This document shows, in pieces, positions 1 through 6,770 of a stretch of DNA of 13,480 bases. The position numbers and the translations under genes are program-made. Origin of the DNA: Actinomycetes bacterium (GTDB lineage: Bacteria; Actinomycetota; Actinomycetes; Actinomycetales; Microbacteriaceae); the NCBI GenBank assembly GCA_023432005.1, contig JAEYVF010000118.1:1-13480 (forward strand), in the 5' to 3' direction. The stretch's first letter is position 1. Every line of letters begins with the position of its first letter. A model generated the notes under the pieces. That model was not told the origin of the DNA. It did no database searches and saw only the letters and a list, made by a program, of their open reading frames with translations.

Positions 1-412
1 GCCCGAGCTGATCGCGGTCGAGCGAGTCGATGACGGTGCGGCGCACGAAGTCGATGTGCCCAGGCGTTGCCCGGACGAGCTCTCGGCGGCCCGCATCCGT
101 GAGCCGTGCGTTGGTCGCACGGCGATCCTCCGGGCAGGGGACGCGCTCGACGAGCCCGCGGTTCTCGAGTCGCGTCACGACGTGCGAGAGCCGCGGGAGC
201 GTCGCGTTGGTTCCCACGGCGAGAGCGCTCATGCGCTGGGTCTGATCGGGGGAGAAGCGCAGGTTGGAGAGCACCGCGAACTCGAAGTGGGTGATCCCGG
301 AGTCGCGCTGCAGCTGGGAGTCGAGGGCGCTCGGCAGGAGCTCGAGCAAGGTCACGAGCGAGAGCCAGGCGGCCGATTCCTCGGCGTCCAGACGGGGGAC
401 GAGACGCGTCAT
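1..412 (-). CDS. MarR family transcriptional regulator (3' part cut off by window edge)
   Basis: This is a winged-helix DNA-binding repressor. The ATG is at 412-410 on the minus strand, and 137 codons are visible before the left edge cuts off the C-terminus (MarR proteins are usually 140-170 residues). The N-terminal dimerisation helix includes AWLSLVTLLELLPSALD and is followed by GITHFEFAVLSNL. The recognition-helix region reads LPRLSHVVTRLENRGLVER, then the wing PCPEDRRATNARLTDAG, a classic MarR wing. A -10-like TAGGCT lies only 7 nt upstream of the ATG with no Shine-Dalgarno, which suggests a leaderless mRNA. The gene is divergent from a dinucleotide-binding oxidoreductase, with two palindromic operator candidates in the 80-bp gap, so autorepression plus control of the oxidoreductase is the likely role. 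The ligand cannot be inferred. The single Cys in the wing might be redox-active, but nothing else supports an OhrR-type mechanism. Confidence 0.9.
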   Translation of the reverse strand, partial: MTRLVPRLDAEESAAWLSLVTLLELLPSALDSQLQRDSGITHFEFAVLSNLRFSPDQTQRMSALAVGTNATLPRLSHVVTRLENRGLVERVPCPEDRRATNARLTDAGRRELVRATPGHIDFVRRTVIDSLDRDQLG

Positions 413-433
413 GGCAGGGAGCCTAGCCGATTA

Positions 434-447
434 GTTGCATCGACAAC
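434..447. promoter_or_regulatory. Candidate MarR operator 1 (GTTG-N6-CAAC)
   Basis: GTTGCATCGACAAC is an imperfect palindrome lying between the divergent MarR gene and the oxidoreductase. It overlaps a possible -35 (TTGCAT, 435-440) of the rightward promoter and sits upstream of the MarR -10-like box. Its outer half-sites match operator 2, 28 bp away centre to centre. Binding by the adjacent MarR protein is inferred from position and symmetry. Confidence 0.55.
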
Positions 448-457
448 CATGATTCGA

Positions 458-475
458 TATTGTTGTCACGACAAC
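458..475. promoter_or_regulatory. Candidate MarR operator 2 overlapping the -10 of the oxidoreductase promoter
   Basis: GTTGTCACGACAAC (462-475) is a perfect 6-2-6 palindrome. It overlaps a -10-like TATTGT (458-463), placed 17 nt from the -35-like TTGCAT at 435-440. Occupancy would block RNA polymerase, the usual MarR mechanism. The promoter hexamers are weak matches, so the promoter assignment is less certain than the palindrome. Confidence 0.6.
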
Positions 476-492
476 CTTTGGGGGTTCTGGAC

Positions 493-1062
493 ATGACTTC
501 GATCAGCATCATCGGTACGGGCAACATGGGCGGCGCGATCGCCGGCGTCGCGGGCAAGGCGGGCGCGGACGTGCAGCTCGTCTCGCGCGGGTACCACGAG
601 CTCACGGGCGACATCGTCGTGCTCGCCGTGCCGTACCCGGCCGTCGACGACGTGATCGCGCACTACGGCGCGCAGCTCGCCGGCAAGATCGTCGTCGACA
701 TCACCAACCCGCTCGACTTCGCGACCTTCGACGGCCTGGTCGTCCCCGCCGACGCGTCCGCGGCCTCGGTCATCGCCGAGAAGCTCCCGCAGTCGAAGGT
801 GCTCAAGGCCTTCAACACCAACTTCGCCGCCACTCTGGCCTCGGGGGTCGTCGGCGAGCAGCCCACGACCGTGCTCGTCGCGGGTGACGACCAGGACGCG
901 AAGGATGCGCTGCTCGCCGTCGTACGCGCGGGCGGGCTCCGCGGCCAGGACGCCGGGTCGCTCAAGCGCGCTCGCGAGCTCGAGGCGATCGGCTTCCTGC
1001 AGCTGACGCTCGCCGTGGGCGAGAAGCTCGGCTGGGCGGGCGGCTTCGCTGTGGTCGAGTAA
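493..1062 (+). CDS. NAD(P)/F420-type dinucleotide-binding oxidoreductase (F420_oxidored family)
   Basis: This 189-residue protein opens with a Rossmann nucleotide-binding loop (SIIGTGNMGGAI, GTGNMG at residues 8-13). It continues with DIVVLAVPYPAVDDVI, VVDITNPLDF and the family-typical KAFNTNFAATL segment. It matches the NADPH-dependent F420 reductase / predicted dinucleotide-binding family (Pfam F420_oxidored). The region between the first beta-alpha-beta unit and the LAVPY strand is very short, so the protein is more compact than the usual 205-220 residues. The ATG at 493 follows a G-rich stretch (479-484). An earlier in-frame TTG at 460 lies inside the operator and is rejected. The gene is divergent from, and probably controlled by, the MarR repressor. 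Substrate and choice of NADPH or F420 cannot be read from sequence, though a xenobiotic or redox-stress role would fit the MarR pairing. It is followed by a strong terminator. Confidence 0.88.
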   Translation: MTSISIIGTGNMGGAIAGVAGKAGADVQLVSRGYHELTGDIVVLAVPYPAVDDVIAHYGAQLAGKIVVDITNPLDFATFDGLVVPADASAASVIAEKLPQSKVLKAFNTNFAATLASGVVGEQPTTVLVAGDDQDAKDALLAVVRAGGLRGQDAGSLKRARELEAIGFLQLTLAVGEKLGWAGGFAVVE

Positions 1063-1081
1063 GCTCCACGCTCCTCAAGAG

Positions 1082-1111
1082 GAGGCCCCGCTTGTATACA
1101 AGCGGGGCCTC
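1082..1111 (+). terminator. Intrinsic terminator hairpin after the oxidoreductase gene
   Basis: This is a perfect 30-bp inverted repeat with arms GAGGCCCCGCTTGTA and TACAAGCGGGGCCTC, followed by a short TTT. It lies 19 bp past the stop codon at 1062. The centre of the hairpin (TTGTATACAA, 1092-1101) is itself a GntR-type palindrome, described separately. The U-tract is short, as is common in actinobacteria. Confidence 0.75.
1092..1101. promoter_or_regulatory. Candidate GntR/FCD operator 1 within the terminator loop
   Basis: TTGTATACAA is a perfect 10-bp palindrome at the exact centre of the terminator hairpin. Its core TGTATACA recurs at 1145-1152, 52 bp away centre to centre (about five helical turns). 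Palindromes of the TNGTATACNA kind are typical targets of FadR/FCD-type GntR regulators. Assignment to the adjacent regulator is inferred. Confidence 0.5.
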
Positions 1112-1144
1112 TTTGGGCTATTCCATAGCGTAACCAGGCTTGAG

Positions 1145-1152
1145 TGTATACA
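1145..1152. promoter_or_regulatory. Candidate GntR/FCD operator 2 overlapping the gntR-prpDBC promoter
   Basis: TGTATACA, 14 bp upstream of the regulator's ATG, repeats the core of operator 1. It contains the -10-like hexamer TATACA (1147-1152), so binding here should repress the regulator and the prp genes downstream. No convincing -35 is visible. Confidence 0.55.
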
Positions 1153-1166
1153 TTGAAGCTGTGAGC

Positions 1167-1808
1167 ATGCCCGGCTGGCGCGCGAGCGATCGCGCGTACG
1201 AGACGCTGCGGGACGAGATCCTGCAGTGGAGGCTCGCGCCCGGAACCGTGCTCGGCGAGGTCGAGCAGGCGGCCCGGCTCGGCGTCTCCCGCACCCCGCT
1301 GCGCGAGGCCCTCTCCCGGCTCTCCGCCGAGGGGCTCGTCGAGGCCCAATCCGGCCGTGGCCTCGTGGTCTCGTCGGTCGACATCGCCGACGTGCGGGGC
1401 CTCTTCGAGCTGCGCGAGGCCCTCGAGACCGCCGCCGCCGCGATCGCCGCCGAGCGTCGCGACGTCGCGGTGTTCACCGAGCTCGCCGCCGAGTTCGAGG
1501 GCGCCGTCTCGCTCGTGCGCCGCCACGAGCTCGAGGCGTACTACGGTCTCGTGGCGCGATTCGACGAGGCGATCGATGCGAGCCTCGGCAACCCGGCCTA
1601 CGTCAGCGCCCTTCGCGGCGTGCGCACCCACCTGCAGCGCATCCGCCGCCTCGCGCAGGACGACCCCGCGCGCCTCGAGCGCGCCGCCTCCGAGCACCGC
1701 CTCATCGCCGAGGCGATCCGCGATGGCGACCCCGACCTTGCCCGCCACGCGACCGCCGTGCACCTGCACGCCAGTCTGCGCCGCATCCTCGAGGCCACCG
1801 CCTCCTGA
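1167..1808 (+). CDS. GntR family (FadR/FCD subfamily) regulator of the prp operon
   Basis: This 213-residue DNA-binding regulator has an N-terminal winged helix-turn-helix (about residues 5-70), with LRDEILQWRLAPGTVL and GVSRTPLREALSRLSAEGLVE, the GntR signature. An all-helical FCD ligand domain follows, beginning near DVRGLFELREALE, with a late EHRLIAEAIRDGD and a HLHASLRRIL helix. FCD proteins commonly bind carboxylates through a metal site, so a methylcitrate-cycle intermediate or propionate-derived acid is a sensible but untested ligand. ATG 1167 is preceded by GAAG (1155-1158). GTG 1161 is an alternative that would suit a leaderless mRNA from the TATACA box. An upstream TTG at 1140 would put operator 2 inside the coding region and is rejected. 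prpD begins 16 nt after the stop, indicating a shared operon. Confidence 0.9.
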   Translation: MPGWRASDRAYETLRDEILQWRLAPGTVLGEVEQAARLGVSRTPLREALSRLSAEGLVEAQSGRGLVVSSVDIADVRGLFELREALETAAAAIAAERRDVAVFTELAAEFEGAVSLVRRHELEAYYGLVARFDEAIDASLGNPAYVSALRGVRTHLQRIRRLAQDDPARLERAASEHRLIAEAIRDGDPDLARHATAVHLHASLRRILEATAS

Positions 1809-1824
1809 GAGAGAAGGAGAGCTC

Positions 1825-3339
1825 GTGAAGCTCCACACCGTCCGCACCCACCGCAGCGACGAGGGTCTCGCCCGTGAGGACGAGCTGGCCTGGAAGGTCG
1901 CGCGGGTCGCGGTCGACCCGGTCGAGGTCGAGCCCGAGGTCGTCGAGATGATCATCAACCGCGTCATCGACAATGCGGCGGTGGCTGTCGCCTCTCTCTC
2001 CCGTGGACCGGTCGTCGCCGCGCGCGGCCAGGCGCAGGCGCGCCCGCAGGCGGATGCCCGCCCCGGCCACGCGGGGTCCCGCGTCTTCGGCGTCGAGGGC
2101 GTGTACCAGCCCGAGTGGGCGGCATGGGCCAACGGCGTCGCCGTGCGCGAGCTCGACTACCACGACACGTTCCTCGCCGCGGAGTACTCGCACCCGGGCG
2201 ACAACATCCCGCCGATCCTCGCCGTCGCCCAGCACGCGGGGATGGACGGCGCCGCCCTCGTGCGGGGCATCGCCACCGGGTACGAGATCCAGATGGACCT
2301 CGTGCGCGGCATGAGCCTCCACAAGCACAAGATCGACCACGTCGCCCACCTCGGCCCCTCGGCCGCGGCCGGCATCGGAACGCTGCTGGGCCTCGACGCC
2401 GAAGTCATCTACCAGGCCGTCGGCCAGGCCCTCCACACCACCACGGCGACCCGGCAGTCGCGCAAGGGCCAGATCTCCACCTGGAAGGCGCATGCCCCCG
2501 CGTTCGCGGGCAAGATGGCCGTCGAGGCGATCGACCGCGCGATGCGCGGCCAGACCTCGCCCGCGCCCATCTGGGAGGGCGAGGACGGGGTCATCGCGTG
2601 GCTGCTCGACGGCCCCGAGGGGCGCTACGAGATTCCGCTGCCCGAGTGGGGCGAGCCCAAGCGCGCCATCCTCGACAGCTACACCAAGGAGCACTCGGCC
2701 GAGTACCAGGCGCAGGCCTGGATCGACCTCGCGCGGCGCCTCGGCACCGAGCACCCCGAGCTGCGCGACCCGGATGTCGTGCGCGCGATCGTGCTGCACA
2801 CGAGCCACCACACGCACTACGTGATCGGCTCGGGCTCGGGCGACCCGCAGAAGTACGACCCCACCGCGAGCCGCGAGACGCTCGACCACTCGATCCCGTA
2901 CATCTTCACGGTCGCCCTGCAGGACGGCGCGTGGGACCACGTCGGCTCGTACGCCCCCGAGCGCGCCGGCCGCGCCGACACCGTCGCCCTCTGGAACAAG
3001 GTCACGACCGCCGAGGACGCCGAGTGGACGCGCCGCTACCACTCGGAGGACCCCGATGAGAAGGCCTTCGGCGGCCGCGTCGAGATCGAGCTCGCCGACG
3101 GCGGCCGCATCGTCGAGGAGATCGCGGTGGCCGACGCGCACCCGCTCGGCGCTCGTCCGTTCGTCCGTTCGGACTACGTCAAGAAGTTCCGCACGCTCGC
3201 CGCGGATGTGCTGGCGGAGGCCGAGATCGAGCGCTTCCTCGACCTCGCCGAGCGCCTCCCGGAGCTCACCGCCGCCGAGGTGGCCGAGCTCGACGTCGTC
3301 GCGTCGGGCCTGCCCGCCGCCCCGGAAGGGCTGTTCTGA
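1825..3339 (+). CDS. prpD: 2-Methylcitrate dehydratase PrpD (MmgE/PrpD family)
   Basis: This 504-residue cytoplasmic enzyme dehydrates 2-methylcitrate to 2-methyl-cis-aconitate in the methylcitrate cycle. The GTG start at 1825 is preceded by a strong Shine-Dalgarno, GAAGGAGAG (1812-1820). MmgE/PrpD features include the early IINRVIDNAAVAVASL helix, the ELDYHDTFLAAEYSHPGDNIPPILAVAQ segment (about residues 114-142) and HKHKIDHVAHLGPSAAAG. Further family segments are SRKGQISTWKAHAPAFAGKMA and HTSHHTHYVIGSGSGDPQKYDP. Length matches bacterial PrpD (about 480-505). Being cofactor-independent, it needs a separate aconitase to re-hydrate its product, and none is encoded here. The stop overlaps the prpB start by one base (TGATG), so the two should be translationally coupled. 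Family and context agree strongly. Confidence 0.95.
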   Translation: MKLHTVRTHRSDEGLAREDELAWKVARVAVDPVEVEPEVVEMIINRVIDNAAVAVASLSRGPVVAARGQAQARPQADARPGHAGSRVFGVEGVYQPEWAAWANGVAVRELDYHDTFLAAEYSHPGDNIPPILAVAQHAGMDGAALVRGIATGYEIQMDLVRGMSLHKHKIDHVAHLGPSAAAGIGTLLGLDAEVIYQAVGQALHTTTATRQSRKGQISTWKAHAPAFAGKMAVEAIDRAMRGQTSPAPIWEGEDGVIAWLLDGPEGRYEIPLPEWGEPKRAILDSYTKEHSAEYQAQAWIDLARRLGTEHPELRDPDVVRAIVLHTSHHTHYVIGSGSGDPQKYDPTASRETLDHSIPYIFTVALQDGAWDHVGSYAPERAGRADTVALWNKVTTAEDAEWTRRYHSEDPDEKAFGGRVEIELADGGRIVEEIAVADAHPLGARPFVRSDYVKKFRTLAADVLAEAEIERFLDLAERLPELTAAEVAELDVVASGLPAAPEGLF

Positions 3340-4247
3340 TGCTGCACTCCACCCTCACCGCATCCGCCAAGCGCCGCGCGTTCCGCGATCGGCTCGCCTC
3401 GGGCGAGCTCGTGCGCATGCCGGGCGCCTTCAACCCGCTCTCGGCGAAGCTCATCGAGGACAAGGGCTTCGAGGGCGTGTACATCTCGGGGGCCGTGCTC
3501 GCGGCTGACCTCGGGCTGCCGGACATCGGCCTCACGACCCTGACGGAGGTCGCGGGCCGCGGTGGCCAGATCGCGCGTGCGACCGAGCTCCCGACGCTCA
3601 TCGACGCCGACACGGGCTTCGGCGAGCCCATGAACGTCGCGCGCACCGTGCAGATGCTCGAGGACGCCGGCATCTCGGGGATGCATCTCGAGGATCAGGT
3701 GAACCCCAAGCGCTGCGGCCATCTCGACGGCAAGGCCGTCGTCGACGAGGCGACGGCGCTCAAGCGCATCAAGGCCGCCGTCGAGGCCCGACGCGACCCC
3801 GACTTCCTCATCATGGCCCGCACCGACATCCGAGGCGTCGAGGGGCTCGAGGCCGCGAAGGAGCGCGCGAGGAAGCTCGTCGACGCGGGTGCCGACGCGA
3901 TCTTCCCGGAGGCCATGGCCGACCTCGCCGAGTTCGAGGCGATCCGCGCCGCGGTCGACGTGCCGATCCTCGCCAACATGACCGAGTTCGGGAAGTCCGA
4001 CCTCTTCACGACGCAGCAGCTCGCCGATGTCGGTGTGAACATCGTCATCTTCCCCGTGAGCCTGCTGCGCCTCGCGATGGGCGCCGCCGAGCGCGGCCTC
4101 GAGACGATCCTCGCCGAGGGGTCGCTCACGAGCCGCGTGCCCGAGATGCAGACCCGTGCGAGGCTGTACGAGCTCGTCGACTACGCCGCATACTCCGAGT
4201 TCGACGCGGGCGTCTTCACCTTCGATCTGACGAACAACAGGAGCTGA
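3339..4247 (+). CDS. prpB: 2-Methylisocitrate lyase PrpB
   Basis: This 302-residue enzyme of the PEP mutase/isocitrate lyase superfamily cleaves 2-methylisocitrate to pyruvate and succinate, the last step of the methylcitrate cycle. Diagnostic segments are RMPGAFNPLSAKLIE near the N-terminus, YISGAVLAADLGLPD (48-62), the metal-binding DADTGFGE (89-96), and NPKRCGHLDGK with the catalytic Cys126 in the KRCGH signature. Further supports are ARTDIRGVEGLE and EAMADLAEFE, then the VNIVIFPVSLLRLAM strand. Length is close to Escherichia coli PrpB (296). The ATG overlaps the prpD stop by one base, and prpC starts one base after the prpB stop. All key residues I can check are present, so it should be active. 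Confidence 0.96.
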   Translation: MLHSTLTASAKRRAFRDRLASGELVRMPGAFNPLSAKLIEDKGFEGVYISGAVLAADLGLPDIGLTTLTEVAGRGGQIARATELPTLIDADTGFGEPMNVARTVQMLEDAGISGMHLEDQVNPKRCGHLDGKAVVDEATALKRIKAAVEARRDPDFLIMARTDIRGVEGLEAAKERARKLVDAGADAIFPEAMADLAEFEAIRAAVDVPILANMTEFGKSDLFTTQQLADVGVNIVIFPVSLLRLAMGAAERGLETILAEGSLTSRVPEMQTRARLYELVDYAAYSEFDAGVFTFDLTNNRS

Positions 4248-4248
4248 C

Positions 4249-5358
4249 ATGGCAGACACCGAGATCAAGAAGGGGCTCGCGGGCGTCGTCGTCGACGTGA
4301 CCGCCATCTCCAAGGTCAACCCCGAGACCAACTCCCTGCTCTACCGCGGATACCCCGTGCAGGAGCTCGCCGAGAAGTGCACCTTCGAGGAGGTCGCGTA
4401 CCTGCTGTGGCACGGGGAGCTGCCGACGCCGGTGCAGCTCGAGGAGCTGCAGGAGTTCGAGCGCGCGCACCGCGCACTCTCGCCCGTCGCGAAGCACGCG
4501 ATCGACCTTCTGCCGCTCGAGGCGCATCCGATGGACGTCGTGCGCACCGCGGTCTCCGCGTTCGGCGCGGCCGACCCGACCGTCGCCGACCAGAGCCCGG
4601 AGGCGCAGCTCGAGCAGGCCAAGCGGCTGTGGGCGCAGCTGCCCGCGATCGTCGCCTACACGCAGCGCCGACTCCGCGACGAGGACGTCGTCGAGCCGCG
4701 CGACGACCTCGGCTACTCGGCCAACTTCCTGCACATGACCTTCGGCGAGGTGCCCGACCTCGTGGTGGTCACGGCATTCGACGTGTCGATGATCCTGTAC
4801 GCCGAGCACTCCTTCAACGCCTCGACGTTCACGGCGCGCGTCGTGACGTCGACGATGTCCGACCTCTACTCCGCCGTGACGGCGGCGATCGGCGCCCTCA
4901 AGGGCCCCCTGCACGGCGGCGCGAACGAAGCCGTCATGCACATGTTCGACGAGATCCTCTTCGCCGACCGTGCGGAGGGGTGGCTGGATGCCGCGCTCGC
5001 CGAGATGCGCAAGATCATGGGATTCGGCCATCGCGTCTACAAGAACGGCGACTCGCGCGTCCCGACGATGAAGGCCGCCCTCGACACCCTCCTCGTCGAG
5101 TACGACCGCCCGGACCTGGGGGAGCTGTACACCGCACTCGAGAAGGCGATGGACGACCGCAAGGGCATCAAGCCGAACCTCGACTACCCGTCGGGCCCCG
5201 CCTACCACCTCATGGGATTCGACACCGAGCTGTTCACGCCGCTCTTCGTCGCCGCCCGCGTGACCGGCTGGACCGCGCACATCCGCGAGCAGGCGGCCGC
5301 GAACGCCCTCATCCGCCCCCTCTCGGAGTACGTAGGCCCCGACGAGCGTCACCTCTGA
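4249..5358 (+). CDS. prpC: 2-Methylcitrate synthase PrpC (citrate synthase family)
   Basis: This 369-residue enzyme condenses propionyl-CoA with oxaloacetate to 2-methylcitrate, the entry step of the pathway. It has the short bacterial citrate synthase form, with KGLAGVVVDVTAIS and LLYRGYPVQELAE at the N-terminus. The active-site segments are EHSFNASTFTARV (His187), LKGPLHGGANEAVM (catalytic His222), GFGHRVYKNGDSR (His261) and PNLDYPSG (Asp312). A ribosome-binding AGGAG (4239-4243) overlaps the end of prpB, 5 nt before the ATG. Sequence alone cannot exclude some citrate synthase activity, but the prpD-prpB-prpC order makes methylcitrate synthase the primary call. A 64-bp palindrome follows 6 bp after the stop. 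Confidence 0.95.
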   Translation: MADTEIKKGLAGVVVDVTAISKVNPETNSLLYRGYPVQELAEKCTFEEVAYLLWHGELPTPVQLEELQEFERAHRALSPVAKHAIDLLPLEAHPMDVVRTAVSAFGAADPTVADQSPEAQLEQAKRLWAQLPAIVAYTQRRLRDEDVVEPRDDLGYSANFLHMTFGEVPDLVVVTAFDVSMILYAEHSFNASTFTARVVTSTMSDLYSAVTAAIGALKGPLHGGANEAVMHMFDEILFADRAEGWLDAALAEMRKIMGFGHRVYKNGDSRVPTMKAALDTLLVEYDRPDLGELYTALEKAMDDRKGIKPNLDYPSGPAYHLMGFDTELFTPLFVAARVTGWTAHIREQAAANALIRPLSEYVGPDERHL

Positions 5359-5364
5359 GGCCGA

Positions 5365-5428
5365 ACGCTGCAGCGGTTGCCCACGCGCGCCAGTGATCAC
5401 TGGTGCGTCGCGGCAACCGCTGCAGCGT
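5365..5428. repeat. 64-bp near-perfect palindrome between convergent operons (possible bidirectional terminator)
   Basis: The outer arms ACGCTGCAGCGGTTGCC (5365-5381) and GGCAACCGCTGCAGCGT (5412-5428) are perfect 17-bp complements. Inside, after a 3-by-3 mismatch, the inner section (5385-5408) pairs down to a TGATCA centre with only two G-T wobbles, so essentially no loop remains. It lies 6 bp after prpC and 25 bp before the permease stop on the other strand. It has no T-tract. It may act as a terminator for both operons, or it may be one copy of a dispersed palindromic element. Confidence 0.7.
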
Positions 5429-5453
5429 CTGACGGAGGTGACGGATGCGGGGG

Positions 5454-6770
5454 TCAGGTGCGGAGGATCGAACCGCCCGCCCGCACGCGCGAGACCGCGT
5501 CGACGGTCGCCGCGAGCACGAGCACGCTGCCGGTCACGATGTAGTTCACGCCGGCGGGAAGGTTGAGCAGACCGAGCCCGTTCGCGATCACCGCGATCAC
5601 GAGCGCGCCGATCGCGGCGTGCATGAGGCGACCGCGGCCTCCGAAGAGGCTCACGCCGCCGACGACCGCCGCCGCCACGCCGCTCAGCACCGTGTCGGTT
5701 CCGAAGCCCGCGTTGACCGAGCCGACCTTGCTCGCGCTGAACACGCCCGCGACGACCGCGAGCAGCGAGCAGACGATGAAGGCGATCCAGCGGATCGTGA
5801 TGACCTTCACACCCGAGCGTCGCGCCGCCTCGGCGTTGCCGCCGATCGCGTAGATGTAGCGCCCGAACTTGGTCCGGTCGAGCACGAAGGTGCCGATCCA
5901 GAGGATGAGCAGCACGATCGGCACGACGATCGGCACGCCCTCGATGGCCTTGATGCTGGACGAGCGGTTCGAGCTCAGCACCGCGACGACGAAACCTCCC
6001 GCGAGGGCGATCACCGCGAGCTTCGCCCACACGAGGGCGATCGTGCGGTTGGGGACGCCGGCGCGCGTGCGCAGGCGCCGATCCCACATCGACATCCCGA
6101 AGGAGACCAGCAGGATGACGCCGAGCATCGCCCATCCGGCCCAGATCGGCATGTTCGCGTTCTGGATGGCCAGGAACTCGGGGATCTGGATGCGGAACAC
6201 GCCCCCGTCGCCGAGCAGGATGAGGGTGACACCCTGGAGGCCGATGAACAGGCCCAGCGTCACGACGAATGACGGGATGCCGACTCTCGCGACGAAGAAC
6301 CCGTTGAACGTGCCGATCGCGATGCCCACGAGGAGCGCGACGACGAGCGCGAGGATCCAGTTCATGTTGATGCCGTCGGGCTTCGTCAGCACGACGAACG
6401 CCGAGAGCGCGACGCCGGCCGTGACGCCCGCCGACAGGTCGATCTCGCCGAGCAGGATCACGAAGACGAGCGCCATCGCGAGCATGACGAGCGACGCCGC
6501 CTGGGTCAGCAGGTTCGCGAAGTTGCGCTCGGTGAGGAAGAACTGCTGCCCGAGCATCGTCTGGCTCAGCACCGAGAACAGGATCACGAGCACGACGAGG
6601 CCGCCGATGGCCGGCAGTGCGCCCATGTCGCCGTGGCGCACGCGCTGGAAGTAGGCGCGCACCTGGTCGCCCAGGCCGCCCTCCTGGCCGCTGCCGATGA
6701 AGCCGCCTTCGGCGGGCAGGTTGGTGGTGTCCTCCGTCGGGGGAGGAGGGGCGGCAGGTGTGCTGGTCAT
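5454..6770 (-). CDS. Sugar ABC transporter permease, xylose/ribose type (XylH-like)
   Basis: This 438-residue integral membrane protein is the permease of a monosaccharide importer of the XylH/RbsC class (BPD_transp_2). The first about 45 residues are polar and proline-rich (PAAPPPPTED) and presumably cytoplasmic. Many hydrophobic helices follow, including IGGLVVLVILFSVL, MLAMALVFVILLG, WILALVVALLVGIAIG, WAMLGVILLVSFGM and IVVPIVLLILWIGTFVL. Family-specific segments are LLGEIDLSAGVTAG, ARVGIPSFVVTLGLF, the coupling-helix region YAIGGNAEAARRSGV, and GGVSLFGGRGR near the C-terminus. At 438 residues it is longer than typical RbsC (about 320), like XylH. Its ATG overlaps the ATPase stop by 4 nt (6767-6770). 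Substrate is inferred from the binding protein, with xylose most likely but other aldoses possible. Confidence 0.88.
   Translation of the reverse strand: MTSTPAAPPPPTEDTTNLPAEGGFIGSGQEGGLGDQVRAYFQRVRHGDMGALPAIGGLVVLVILFSVLSQTMLGQQFFLTERNFANLLTQAASLVMLAMALVFVILLGEIDLSAGVTAGVALSAFVVLTKPDGINMNWILALVVALLVGIAIGTFNGFFVARVGIPSFVVTLGLFIGLQGVTLILLGDGGVFRIQIPEFLAIQNANMPIWAGWAMLGVILLVSFGMSMWDRRLRTRAGVPNRTIALVWAKLAVIALAGGFVVAVLSSNRSSSIKAIEGVPIVVPIVLLILWIGTFVLDRTKFGRYIYAIGGNAEAARRSGVKVITIRWIAFIVCSLLAVVAGVFSASKVGSVNAGFGTDTVLSGVAAAVVGGVSLFGGRGRLMHAAIGALVIAVIANGLGLLNLPAGVNYIVTGSVLVLAATVDAVSRVRAGGSILRT

Noticed and set aside
460..492. Upstream TTG start of the oxidoreductase gene
   Set aside because: It lies within the palindromic operator and -10 region, and the ATG at 493 directly precedes the Rossmann strand.
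1702..3141. Minus-strand open frame (479 codons) opposite prpD
   Set aside because: Shadow of prpD; no start signal or motif, and the amino-acid composition is typical of a complementary frame.
4216..6135. Long open frame on the minus strand (639 codons) across prpC and the permease end
   Set aside because: Arg/Gly/Ala-rich low-complexity translation with no family resemblance; it is antisense to the unmistakable prpC, as expected from high-GC codon bias.
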